DNA of 47,641 nucleotides from Liberiplasma sp046541015 (lineage in GTDB: Bacteria; Bacillota_I; Bacilli_A; Izemoplasmatales; Izemoplasmataceae), in NCBI GenBank assembly GCA_046541015.1, contig JBKHEA010000010.1, positions 1 through 47,641 on the forward strand, read 5' to 3'. A program made the translations under genes and the position numbers. Below, one piece after another: positions 15,049 through 22,447 of this stretch (positions are counted from its first letter, which is position 1; each line of letters opens with the position of its first letter). Under the pieces are notes generated by a model that had not been told where the DNA came from, did no database searches, and saw only the letters and a program-made list of their open reading frames with translations.

Positions 15049-15653
15049 TTCATATATTTAAAAAAGGATCTAAAGATAAAACATTAGTTCTTTTACATGG
15101 TACTGGAGGGACTGAAGAAGATTTGTTGCAAATTGCTGAATACCTTGATCCAACCGCAAACGTTTTATCTTTCAGAGGAGATGTGAATGAAAACGGATTA
15201 AATCGTTTTTTTAAACGCTTAAAAGAAGGTGTGTTTGATTTAGAAGATTTAAAATATCGCACCAATAAATTTAATGACTTACTTAATGATTTAGCAAAAG
15301 AATATCAGTTTGATCGCTATAACATTACAGCCATTGGGTATTCTAATGGGGCTAACTTAATCGCTAGCTTGTTAATGACTTATAAGCATGCAGTTAAAGA
15401 AGCAATTTTACTGCATCCAATGGTCCCTTTTAGAGATAAAGAAATCCCTAAAATGCCAGATACTAGCGTCATAATCACCTCAGGTACAAACGACCCTATC
15501 ATTCCTAAAAAAGAAAGCGAAGCGCTTTATACCTTATTAAAAAATGCAGAAGCTGATGTTACGATACAATGGTATCAATTTGGTCACAGAATTAGTGAAG
15601 ATGAACTAAACGATGTGAAAACATGGCTATCAAAAAAGGAAATAACTGTCTAG
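15045..15653 (+). CDS. Phospholipase/carboxylesterase, MhqD-like alpha/beta hydrolase
   Basis: A 202-residue alpha/beta hydrolase of the phospholipase/carboxylesterase family. LLHGTGGTEEDLL forms the oxyanion region, GYSNGANL is the nucleophile elbow (Ser), TSGTNDPIIP holds the Asp and FGHRIS the His. The length and the GYSNGAN motif match MhqD/YodD esterases. It is third in the mhq-like operon, with AGGAGG before ATG 15045. Its stop overlaps tail-to-tail with the stop of the minus-strand gene, inside a shared terminator. Confidence 0.87.
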   Translation: MIHIFKKGSKDKTLVLLHGTGGTEEDLLQIAEYLDPTANVLSFRGDVNENGLNRFFKRLKEGVFDLEDLKYRTNKFNDLLNDLAKEYQFDRYNITAIGYSNGANLIASLLMTYKHAVKEAILLHPMVPFRDKEIPKMPDTSVIITSGTNDPIIPKKESEALYTLLKNAEADVTIQWYQFGHRISEDELNDVKTWLSKKEITV

Positions 15654-15668
15654 TTATTTCCTTTTTTT
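15632..15668. terminator. Bidirectional terminator spanning two converging stop codons
   Basis: AAAAAAGGAAATAACT (15632-15647), loop GTCT, AGTTATTTCCTTTTTTT (15652-15668). It serves the esterase and the minus-strand membrane protein. Confidence 0.92.
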
Positions 15669-15940
15669 CTTTTTATCGCAATGATTATACTCCCAATCAC
15701 AGTAACGATTGTACTAATCGCAATGACTAAAAACAATAAAATTAGTGGAATGCCTTCTAAGCCATACGTGTTTTGATATAGTTCAATAAAATAAATAGTG
15801 GTAATAATTAGTAATATTGTAGGTATTAAAAAGAGTAAAACAGGATGAAGTTTACTTAATAAGGTACTGAAAAATAATAATGCAGCACCAATTAGACTTC
15901 CAACGGTAATAATGATTAGTACAGGAATAAGTGCTTCCAT
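15650..15940 (-). CDS. Small three-helix membrane protein, paralogue of its upstream neighbour
   Basis: A 96-residue, very hydrophobic protein with three predicted transmembrane segments and a basic tail KRKKGNN. I do not recognise a family. Its STLLSKLHPVLLFLIP segment matches SFLLSKLHIALIFLIP in the adjacent gene at the same position, so the two arose by duplication. A GGAGGT site precedes ATG 15940. The pair forms a two-gene minus-strand unit. Confidence 0.7.
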   Translation of the reverse strand: MEALIPVLIIITVGSLIGAALLFFSTLLSKLHPVLLFLIPTILLIITTIYFIELYQNTYGLEGIPLILLFLVIAISTIVTVIGSIIIAIKRKKGNN

Positions 15941-15960
15941 TAGATACCTCCTTAAATAAC

Positions 15961-16266
15961 TTATGATATGTCTTTACTTTTTTTACGTGTTTTGTAATAT
16001 AAGATTATTGAAGACACTATATTAGGAACCGCCACAAAAAATGCAAGCATGGCATAAATTAAAATGACTAAGTTGCCTAACCCTGCATTCAAGACATCAA
16101 AAGCACCAATGGCTAACAGTAATCCACCAAGGCTTAAAAAGAATACTGGGATTAAAAATATTAGTGCTATATGCAATTTTGACAAAAGAAAGCTAATAAA
16201 ATAGCCAACAATCCCCGCAATCACCATAAAAGCAAAAATCATTAATAGTTGACCTAAATTTTCCAT
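15961..16266 (-). CDS. Small three-helix membrane protein, first of the paralogous pair
   Basis: A 101-residue membrane protein (MENLGQLL...). I placed the start at 16266 because GGAGG lies at 16275-16271, four bases upstream of this ATG. A longer reading to 16281 would put the ribosome binding site inside the gene. It has three hydrophobic segments and a basic C-terminus (KTRKKSKD). It shares the LLSKLH...FLIP core with the downstream gene. The function is unknown. Confidence 0.7.
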   Translation of the reverse strand: MENLGQLLMIFAFMVIAGIVGYFISFLLSKLHIALIFLIPVFFLSLGGLLLAIGAFDVLNAGLGNLVILIYAMLAFFVAVPNIVSSIILYYKTRKKSKDIS

Positions 16267-16297
16267 AGAACCTCCATTCAAAGATAGGATGATGTTT

Positions 16298-16996
16298 ATG
16301 AAATTATATAACCTTTTTGTTGAGTACTATGATACCATTTTTCCCTTAAAAGAACCAACGTTACGATTCTTATCAAAACATTTAAGCGCCGCAAAAAAAG
16401 TATTAGATATAGGATGTGCTACAGGAAATATTGCCTTAAATCTTTCAAATAATAAGTCTATTCATGCGATTGATTTAAGCGAAGCCATGATCAAAAAAGC
16501 AAAAGATAAAAATCAGAATCATGCTGTACATTTTGAAGTTAAAAACATGCTTGAAATAGAGGATCATTCAGTTTATGAAGGCATCTATATGGTTGGGAAT
16601 ACCTTAGTTCATTTAACAAACTTAACGTTGATTGAAAAAATGATAGAAAAAATCTATAAGGCTTTAAAAGTACAAGGCAAATTTATTATACAAATAATTA
16701 ATTACGATAGAATCCTTGCTAAAAATATTGACCATTTACCAACGATCGACCAAGGTGGGGTTACTTTTATAAGAAACTATCAGTTTAATCAGCCACTTAT
16801 ACATTTTAATACAACCTTACACATAAAAGATAAAGTTATTAATGCATCAACACCATTATATCCTTTAACCAAAGATGAACTCCTAACTTGCTTAGAAAAT
16901 GTTGGATTCAAGGATATAAAATTGTTTGGTGATTATCAAGAAAATCCCTATCATAAAGACACCTCGTTTCATTTAATAGTAGTCGCAAAAAAATAG
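16298..16996 (+). CDS. Class I SAM-dependent methyltransferase
   Basis: A 232-residue protein. VLDIGCATGNIAL is motif I (SAM-binding glycine loop), IHAIDLSEAMIKKAK is motif II with the acidic ribose-binding residue, and GIYMVGNTLVHL is the motif IV region. The substrate cannot be read from the sequence. Three in-frame ATGs occur (16289, 16292, 16298); the last is best spaced from AGG 16286-16288. It is divergent from the small membrane protein pair and followed by its own terminator. Confidence 0.82.
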   Translation: MKLYNLFVEYYDTIFPLKEPTLRFLSKHLSAAKKVLDIGCATGNIALNLSNNKSIHAIDLSEAMIKKAKDKNQNHAVHFEVKNMLEIEDHSVYEGIYMVGNTLVHLTNLTLIEKMIEKIYKALKVQGKFIIQIINYDRILAKNIDHLPTIDQGGVTFIRNYQFNQPLIHFNTTLHIKDKVINASTPLYPLTKDELLTCLENVGFKDIKLFGDYQENPYHKDTSFHLIVVAKK

Positions 16997-17022
16997 TAGA
17001 TGATACATCATACTATTTTTTT
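16992..17022 (+). terminator. Rho-independent terminator after the methyltransferase gene
   Basis: AATAGTA with inner GATG pairs with CATC and TACTATT (one bulged A), then T7. It overlaps the stop codon. Confidence 0.82.
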
Positions 17023-17037
17023 ATTTATATAAACTAA

Positions 17038-17065
17038 TTGACAATAGTGTGTGACACACTATAAT
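17038..17065 (+). promoter_or_regulatory. Consensus promoter with a perfect palindrome in its spacer, PadR autoregulatory site
   Basis: TTGACA (17038-17043), a 16-base spacer and TATAAT (17060-17065) form a consensus promoter. From 17044 to 17062 lies a perfect 9-1-9 inverted repeat, ATAGTGTGT-G-ACACACTAT, which fills the spacer and enters the -10 box. A repressor bound there must block polymerase. The PadR gene immediately downstream is the obvious candidate. Confidence 0.8.
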
Positions 17066-17084
17066 AGAAATTGAGGTGGTATGT

Positions 17085-17429
17085 ATGATTGAAGACATTA
17101 TTGATCAATCTAAACAAGAACTCAAGAGGGGATTGACCGTACTAAGTGTATTAGGTGCCTTAAGAGAAGCGGAATATGGGTATTCTTTGTCACAAAAATT
17201 AGCCCTAATGGGCTTGCCCATTGAGACCAATACGCTTTATCCTTTATTAAGGCGTTTAGAAAAACAAGATCTACTTAAGAGTTTTTGGGATACAGATACA
17301 AGCAAACCGAGAAAGTATTATCAAGTGACAGAAAACGGTATTTTAGTATTTAATCGTTTAAGCGAATCATGGAAAGCATATAACGCAGTCATTAAAGAAA
17401 TTAATAAAGGAGGGTTAGCACATGAATAG
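17085..17429 (+). CDS. PadR-family transcriptional regulator
   Basis: A 114-residue winged-helix protein: LKRGLTVLSVLGALREAEYGYSL begins the DNA-binding domain, with ETNTLYPLLRRLEKQDLL as recognition helix and KPRKYYQVTENG as the wing. The short C-terminal helix marks PadR subfamily 2. ATG 17085 is preferred, as GAGGTGG (17074-17079) lies just upstream; a GTG at 17076 would be inside that site. It overlaps the HAAS-domain membrane protein by 8 bases, the usual genetic pairing. It probably represses its own operon through the palindrome at 17044-17062. Confidence 0.92.
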   Translation: MIEDIIDQSKQELKRGLTVLSVLGALREAEYGYSLSQKLALMGLPIETNTLYPLLRRLEKQDLLKSFWDTDTSKPRKYYQVTENGILVFNRLSESWKAYNAVIKEINKGGLAHE

Positions 17430-18405
17430 ACTCATTGAAGCCTATATTAAAGAAGTTGCAAATTGTATACCAGAACATCAAAGAGAAGATATTAAAGCAG
17501 AATTATCATCGTTAATTCATGAAGAGATTGAAAGTGAAAACAAAACTGTTGATGAAGTTTTACTAAAGTTAGGAAACCCAAGAGTTTTAGCAAAAAACTA
17601 TATGGGCAAAAAGAATTATGTTATCGGCCCTAGATATTATGATGCTTATATTTCAACGTTAAAACTTTTTATTCCAATCGTATTATTCATTATCTTATTA
17701 ACAAACACCATTGGGTTTATCTTTTCAAACTCCTTAGATTTTCCAGGGTTATTAGGTGGGTTATTAAACGCATCACTCATTGTGTTTGGTTATGTAACCA
17801 TTGGCTTTTTTATCGCCGAACAAATTAGTGACCAACCCCTTAAAGAAACATGGAGTCCAAAAGATTTAAACACCGAACAATTTGATCAAAAGAAATTTTC
17901 TAAAGGTGAAATTATTTCTGGATTAATCTTTACCTTATTGCTTGCAGTACTATTTAATTTGTTTCCTCATTTAATTGGGGTTCATAGTGTAGGTGATAAT
18001 AAGAGTGTTGCATTTTTTAACTTAAATACTTACGGTCGTTATTTACTTTGGTTTAATATTGCGTTTATATTAATGGGCGCTAGATTATTATTACAACTTT
18101 TCTTTGAACGCTACACAAAACTTTATGCGTTAATTAGCATATTCTTAAACACAACATCAACGCTAATATTAGTGATTGTATTATTAAGTGATGGACTTTT
18201 AAACCCTAATCTTTCAAGTGAACTGATTGATTTTGGATTTAGTAGTACCTTTACGGTTGACTTTATAAAAAGATCAATTCGTGTTATTGTGAACATAATG
18301 GTTGTTGTATTAATTATCGAAGTTTTAAGAGATATTTATTTTGCCTATTATAAAAGTATTAAAGGATATATTTTAAAACAAATCGATGCTACTAAGAAGG
18401 AGTGA
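17422..18405 (+). CDS. HAAS-domain membrane protein, PadR partner
   Basis: A 327-residue protein. Residues 1-75 form the HAAS alpha-helical domain (IPEHQREDIKAELSSLI, DEVLLKLGNPRVLAKNYMG), known to accompany PadR regulators. The rest has about seven transmembrane segments, with a cytoplasmic linker around residues 137-165. The partnership suggests sensing of membrane or envelope stress with signals relayed to PadR. It is coupled to padR upstream and to a small membrane protein downstream. Confidence 0.85.
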   Translation: MNRLIEAYIKEVANCIPEHQREDIKAELSSLIHEEIESENKTVDEVLLKLGNPRVLAKNYMGKKNYVIGPRYYDAYISTLKLFIPIVLFIILLTNTIGFIFSNSLDFPGLLGGLLNASLIVFGYVTIGFFIAEQISDQPLKETWSPKDLNTEQFDQKKFSKGEIISGLIFTLLLAVLFNLFPHLIGVHSVGDNKSVAFFNLNTYGRYLLWFNIAFILMGARLLLQLFFERYTKLYALISIFLNTTSTLILVIVLLSDGLLNPNLSSELIDFGFSSTFTVDFIKRSIRVIVNIMVVVLIIEVLRDIYFAYYKSIKGYILKQIDATKKE

Positions 18406-18409
18406 TACT

Positions 18410-18631
18410 ATTAATCCACAAGAAAAAAAGAATTTTCATATCAGAATATGGGTTTCTGGCGTTATCGCATCCATACTTGCTCAAATCATTTTTGCATTAA
18501 CGTTTGATGAAGGCAATTTTATATCATATTTGATACAAGGCATTATATTCTTATTGGTTTGGGTTTTATTGCATTATATATTTTATACGCCAATTTATAA
18601 GTGGTTATTAAAACGTCAAAAAGACAAATAA
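18410..18631 (+). CDS. Small two-helix membrane protein of the PadR operon, probably with an ATT start
   Basis: A 73-residue protein with two hydrophobic segments and a basic C-terminus (KRQKDK). The reading frame extends to an ATG at 18386, but that ATG has no ribosome binding site and lies inside the upstream gene. AAGGAG at 18397-18402 is exactly 7 bases before the in-frame ATT at 18410, the spacing used throughout this window, so ATT is my preferred start. I recognise no family. It is third in the PadR-HAAS operon, followed by a terminator. Confidence 0.62.
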   Translation: MNPQEKKNFHIRIWVSGVIASILAQIIFALTFDEGNFISYLIQGIIFLLVWVLLHYIFYTPIYKWLLKRQKDK

Positions 18632-18636
18632 ACAGG

Positions 18637-18659
18637 AAATCTTCTTTGGAAGATTTTTT
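18637..18659 (+). terminator. Rho-independent terminator of the PadR operon
   Basis: AATCTTC-TTTG-GAAGATT followed by TTTT. Confidence 0.82.
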
Positions 18660-18699
18660 GTTTGCTTGATAAATGGTATAATAAATTAGGAGTGATGGT

Positions 18700-19179
18700 A
18701 TGATTTATGGTTCTTGCAGACAAACATCTATAGGCATGATGTATGTCTTAGAAAGAGACAAGTTTATTATTGGTTGCGGATTAGGTTGTCCAGCTGAAAA
18801 AACATTTTTCCAAAAAGATACACCCTTAATTGCCCAAACCTTTCATGAAATCAATCAATATCTAAACGGCAATTTAAAAGAATTTTCAATACCTTTTAAG
18901 CTTATAGGTACCCCATTTCAAGCAGCTGTTTGGGAAGTGCTAAGAAAGATTCCATACGGAAAAACCTTAGCTTATAGTGATGTTGCAAATTGCATTAATA
19001 ACCCTAAAGCGAGTCGGGCAGTCGGTGGTGCTTGCAATAAAAATCCATTGTTACTAATTGTACCTTGTCATAGAGTGATTGGGAAAAATAATGATTTAGT
19101 AGGATTTGGTTATGATATTCACTTAAAGCGTAATCTGTTAGATTTAGAAAAGAGGGCAAACTATGTTGGAAAACGATGA
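18700..19179 (+). CDS. ogt: Methylated-DNA--protein-cysteine methyltransferase
   Basis: A 159-residue MGMT-family protein. The alkyl-acceptor motif is PCHRVIG with C123. The helix-turn-helix FQAAVWEVLRKIPYGKTLAYSDVA and RAVGGACNKNPLLLIVPCHR are complete. It repairs O6-alkylguanine by irreversible transfer to its own cysteine. It opens a three-gene operon and overlaps the ANT(6)-like gene by 17 bases. GGAGTG precedes ATG 18700. Confidence 0.95.
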   Translation: MIYGSCRQTSIGMMYVLERDKFIIGCGLGCPAEKTFFQKDTPLIAQTFHEINQYLNGNLKEFSIPFKLIGTPFQAAVWEVLRKIPYGKTLAYSDVANCINNPKASRAVGGACNKNPLLLIVPCHRVIGKNNDLVGFGYDIHLKRNLLDLEKRANYVGKR

Positions 19180-20014
19180 AACCATCGATAAAATCTTAAA
19201 ACTCGCAAAAGACGATGATGCTATTCGTGCAGTTATGCTTAATGGCTCACGCGCAAACAAAGAAGCTTTAAAAGATCCTTTTCAAGATTACGATATTGTA
19301 TATTATGTCAAAAACGATATTTCTTTAAGGTACAAAGACTTTTCCAAATTGTTTGATGAGATACTTATCATGCAAACACTTGATGATATGGTTTTTGACC
19401 CTTATACCGATGAAGACTCTATGGTTTATTTAATGCAGTTTAAAAATGGTAAACGCATTGATCTAACCATTAGGAAAATCAAAAACCTTTTAAGTGATTA
19501 TCATGAAGATTCATTAAGCGTTATTTTACTTGATAAAGATAACCATATCAAAAGTGTATTTGAACCCTCTTTAAAAACGTATTACATAAAAAAACCTGAT
19601 CAAGTATTATTTGCTTCATGCATCAACGAGTTTTATTGGGTGAGTTTATATGTTAGTAAAGGCGTATTAAGAAATCAACTAACGTATGCGATTGACCACT
19701 TAAATATTATAAGAAAATGCTTAAAAGGGATGATTGACTGGGATATTGCATATGATTATAATTATGAAATTTCTTTAGGTAAAAATAATAGTTTATATCC
19801 TATTTATTTAAGCGCATCTGACTTTTATCAATACACGTTAACGTATCCAAATTTTAATGCTAAAGCAATCATCGAAAGTTTGTTTAATATGATTGAGTTA
19901 TTTCATAAAAAAGCTTTAAGTGTCTCTGAAAAGTTAAATTATACTTATAACGAGCTTGATTACTACAATGTTAAAGCATATATTAGCAACCAAATTGAGG
20001 TGTATAACGAATGA
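19163..20014 (+). CDS. Aminoglycoside 6-adenylyltransferase-like protein, ANT(6)/AadK family
   Basis: A 283-residue protein of normal AadK length. VMLNGSRAN (GSR at 28-30) with D42 and D44 in the DYDIVYYV strand is the nucleotidyltransferase active site. GKRIDLTI supplies the third Asp. The C-terminal helical domain (NEFYWVSLYVSKG...LDHLNIIRK) matches AadK. Family members adenylylate streptomycin at the 6-OH. It is translationally coupled to ogt upstream and to a methyltransferase downstream (ATGA). This is the third class of aminoglycoside-modifying-enzyme relative in the window. Confidence 0.85.
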   Translation: MLENDETIDKILKLAKDDDAIRAVMLNGSRANKEALKDPFQDYDIVYYVKNDISLRYKDFSKLFDEILIMQTLDDMVFDPYTDEDSMVYLMQFKNGKRIDLTIRKIKNLLSDYHEDSLSVILLDKDNHIKSVFEPSLKTYYIKKPDQVLFASCINEFYWVSLYVSKGVLRNQLTYAIDHLNIIRKCLKGMIDWDIAYDYNYEISLGKNNSLYPIYLSASDFYQYTLTYPNFNAKAIIESLFNMIELFHKKALSVSEKLNYTYNELDYYNVKAYISNQIEVYNE

Positions 20015-20826
20015 AAATAATTCCTTATATAAAAAGACCTAGATTATATGAATCCCATACAAAGAAATTTTGGGATGATCCTTATATTGCACAAAATATG
20101 TTAAAAGCGCATTTAGAATTTGATAACGATTTAGCTTCTAGAAACTATGAAACGGTAAAAAAAAGTGTCGACTTCATAGAAAGTATTGCCCCGCCTAGTA
20201 CTTATAAATCTATTTGTGACTTAGGCTGTGGACCAGGACTATATACGGATTTATTTCAAAAAAGAGGCTATGATGTTACAGGAATTGATATTTCTAATCA
20301 TTCAATCAATTACGCAAAAAGTAAAAATGCACATGTACATTATCAAGTAAAAAATTATTTAGATATCGATGAACATCAAGCTTTTGATGTCATTACGATG
20401 ATTTACTGTGATTACGCCGTTTTACCAAAAAAAGATCGATTAGAACTTTTAAAAAGAATCTATAAGGCTTTAAAAAAAGATGGCCTATTTATGTTAGATG
20501 GATTTACTGAAAAATATATAGAGGCCTTAAAAGAAGAAAAGACATGGTTTTATGATGAAAAAGGAGGCTTTTTCTCAGATTCACCCTATCTTTGTTTAAA
20601 AGCCACGTATAAATACCCATCACACATCTTTGTTGAACAATATACGATTATGGATGAGATGGGTGAAACAGAAGTCATTAGAAATTGGAATGAAGGCTTT
20701 AGTGAACAAGGCTTCAAACAAGAATTATTAACGTTTCCTTTTAAATTTGTTTCAATTTATCAAGATTTTATGGGAAATCCCTTAAATTCAAACAGTGAAA
20801 CGATGATGATTATTGTAAAAAAATAA
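20011..20826 (+). CDS. Class I SAM-dependent methyltransferase
   Basis: A 271-residue methyltransferase. CDLGCGPGLYTDLF is motif I, VTGIDISNHSI motif II, and FDVITMIYCDYAVL motif IV, followed by LKRIYKALKKDGLFMLD. It has a 60-residue N-terminal extension (FWDDPYIAQNMLKAH) common in small-molecule methyltransferases of Bacillota. The target is unknown. The ATGA overlap with the ANT(6)-like gene makes it the last gene of the ogt operon. Confidence 0.83.
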   Translation: MKIIPYIKRPRLYESHTKKFWDDPYIAQNMLKAHLEFDNDLASRNYETVKKSVDFIESIAPPSTYKSICDLGCGPGLYTDLFQKRGYDVTGIDISNHSINYAKSKNAHVHYQVKNYLDIDEHQAFDVITMIYCDYAVLPKKDRLELLKRIYKALKKDGLFMLDGFTEKYIEALKEEKTWFYDEKGGFFSDSPYLCLKATYKYPSHIFVEQYTIMDEMGETEVIRNWNEGFSEQGFKQELLTFPFKFVSIYQDFMGNPLNSNSETMMIIVKK

Positions 20827-20834
20827 ACGCAAAA

Positions 20835-20868
20835 CGAACCGATTAGTTAGCTAATTGGTTCGCTTTTT
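20835..20868 (+). terminator. Rho-independent terminator of the ogt operon
   Basis: CGAACCGATTAG (20835-20846), loop TTAG, CTAATTGGTTCG (20851-20862), then CTTTTT. One G-T pair. Confidence 0.92.
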
Positions 20869-20906
20869 ATTAGGGATGGTTTATAATTTTATTGTCTGGA
20901 GTGATG

Positions 20907-21626
20907 ATGATGCATAAAGTTTATAAATGGTTTGTAAGAATTGCGTCCATCGTATTATTCATTAGCCTTTTGGGTGCGATGGTTATTTTAGCGCTTAGTT
21001 ACGATGCAAGCGATGAAGCTTTAGATGTCTTAGAGGATGAAGATGTTCGCTTAGAAGATGGAATTTATATCTTAGAACCAAGTGATGTAAAAGCCAATAT
21101 AGTCATCTATCAGGGTGGATTAGTACAAACTGAGGCTTATTTAGTATTAGCCCAAGTATTAAAAGATGAAGGTTATAGAGTCTTTTTACCAAAAATGCCC
21201 TTAAATTTAGCGATTTTATCAAGAAATAAAATTGAAGCTATTATAAACGATTACCCAAGTGACCTTAAGTGGATAGGTATAGGACATTCCTTAGGTGGGG
21301 CATCGCTTGCGCTCGCTTTAGATAAGATAGAGCTTGATGCCTTAATTTTTCTTGCAAGTTATCCACCATCAAGTGTTGATTTAAGTGAATCAACCATTGA
21401 TGTTTTATCGATTACAGCAAGTGAAGATTATATTTTAGATGAAGAACGTTTTGAAGAAACCAAGTCATTATTACCAAACGATACAGTATTTGAAGAAATA
21501 CAAGGGGGTAATCATGCAGGGTTTGGCTATTATGGCGACCAAAGAGACGATGGTAATGCACTTATTTCTAAGGCGATGCAACATCAATTGGTTGTAGATT
21601 ATATTATTGACTTTTTAAGCGAGTAA
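20907..21626 (+). CDS. Membrane-anchored alpha/beta hydrolase
   Basis: About 239 residues. One N-terminal transmembrane helix (VRIASIVLFISLLGAMVILAL) is followed by an extracytoplasmic alpha/beta hydrolase domain of the PF12695 type. GIGHSLGGASLAL is the nucleophile elbow, an Asp lies in ITASEDYILDEERF, and GGNHAGFG carries the His. The substrate is unknown. Three consecutive ATGs (20904, 20907, 20910) follow GGAG 20898-20901; either of the last two fits. A TTG further upstream would include the ribosome binding site. Confidence 0.82.
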   Translation: MMHKVYKWFVRIASIVLFISLLGAMVILALSYDASDEALDVLEDEDVRLEDGIYILEPSDVKANIVIYQGGLVQTEAYLVLAQVLKDEGYRVFLPKMPLNLAILSRNKIEAIINDYPSDLKWIGIGHSLGGASLALALDKIELDALIFLASYPPSSVDLSESTIDVLSITASEDYILDEERFEETKSLLPNDTVFEEIQGGNHAGFGYYGDQRDDGNALISKAMQHQLVVDYIIDFLSE

Positions 21627-21669
21627 CGGTTTGGATTGACAAAAAAAGACAATCATGGTAAATTAATAT

Positions 21670-21681
21670 TGACATATGTCA
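21670..21681 (+). promoter_or_regulatory. Palindrome upstream of the DUF134-NifX gene, candidate autoregulatory operator
   Basis: TGACATATGTCA is a perfect 12-base palindrome, 18 bases before the ATG and 30 bases after a TTGACA (21635-21640). The encoded protein carries a DNA-binding domain, so self-regulation is plausible. Confidence 0.5.
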
Positions 21682-21699
21682 TTAAAAAGGAGTTTTTTT

Positions 21700-22350
21700 A
21701 TGGCTAGACCACCGATTAAAAAAAGAGTATGTGCAGCACCACTTGGTCTTAAATTTGGTTTAAAAGGGGAAGGACCAAATCCAGTGATCGAGATGAGTGT
21801 TGAACAACTAGAAGTCCTTAGACTTATCGATCATCAAAATCTTAACCAAGAAGAAGCAGCAAGCGAGATGGGAATCGCTAGAACGAGTGTTCAAAAACTT
21901 TATCATGAGGCAAGAATTAAAATAGCTAGTGCCCTTTTTGATAAAAAAGATGTTTTGATTAAAGGCGGTAAATATACCGTGCATAAAGGAGCGCATTGTA
22001 ACCATCATGAAGATAACAACATGGAAAAAATAGCGATTATTACCGATGGTGATTTCGTGTCAAAACATTTTGGGCGCGCTAAATCCTATGTCCTTGTGAC
22101 GCTTCAAAACAATCACATCACAAATAAGGAAGTCATTAATTTAGATGAATCACACTGTAACCACCAAGAAACCTTACTCAGTTTAGCACTGAATGCAATC
22201 ATCTCTGGTGGTATGGGAGAAAAACCTTATGAACGATTCATGGAAAATGGGATTAAAGTCCTTTACGCAGAAGGTAACATTGATGATGTCATTAAAGAAT
22301 ATAGCTTAGGTAAGCTTAGTAACTTAAGCCCACATAGTCATAATCATTAG
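21700..22350 (+). CDS. DUF134 helix-turn-helix fused to a NifX/dinitrogenase iron-molybdenum cofactor-like domain
   Basis: A 216-residue two-domain protein. Residues 1-95 are DUF134: MARPPIKKRVCAAPLG, then LEVLRLIDHQNLNQEEAASEMGIARTSVQKLYHEAR as a sigma-region-4-like helix-turn-helix. Residues about 112-205 are a NifX/NifB-like fold (KIAIITDGDFVSKHFGRAKSY, AIISGGMGEKP), which holds metal or cluster cofactors in related proteins. His/Cys-rich linker (HCNHHEDNN) and tail (HSHNH) could bind metal. ATG 21700 is chosen because AAAGGAG precedes it; an ATG at 21676 would include that site. Confidence 0.85.
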   Translation: MARPPIKKRVCAAPLGLKFGLKGEGPNPVIEMSVEQLEVLRLIDHQNLNQEEAASEMGIARTSVQKLYHEARIKIASALFDKKDVLIKGGKYTVHKGAHCNHHEDNNMEKIAIITDGDFVSKHFGRAKSYVLVTLQNNHITNKEVINLDESHCNHQETLLSLALNAIISGGMGEKPYERFMENGIKVLYAEGNIDDVIKEYSLGKLSNLSPHSHNH

Positions 22351-22376
22351 ATTAAAGACGGATTAAGGAAAAGAAG

Positions 22377-22398
22377 AAGGCAAATTTTGCCTTTTTCT
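22377..22398 (+). terminator. Rho-independent terminator of the DUF134-NifX gene
   Basis: AAGGCA-AATTT-TGCCTT followed by TTTCTTTT. Confidence 0.75.
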
Positions 22399-22447
22399 TT
22401 TACCTATAGGCATGCTATAATTGCTATAAGAATAGAGGTGGCTTGTA

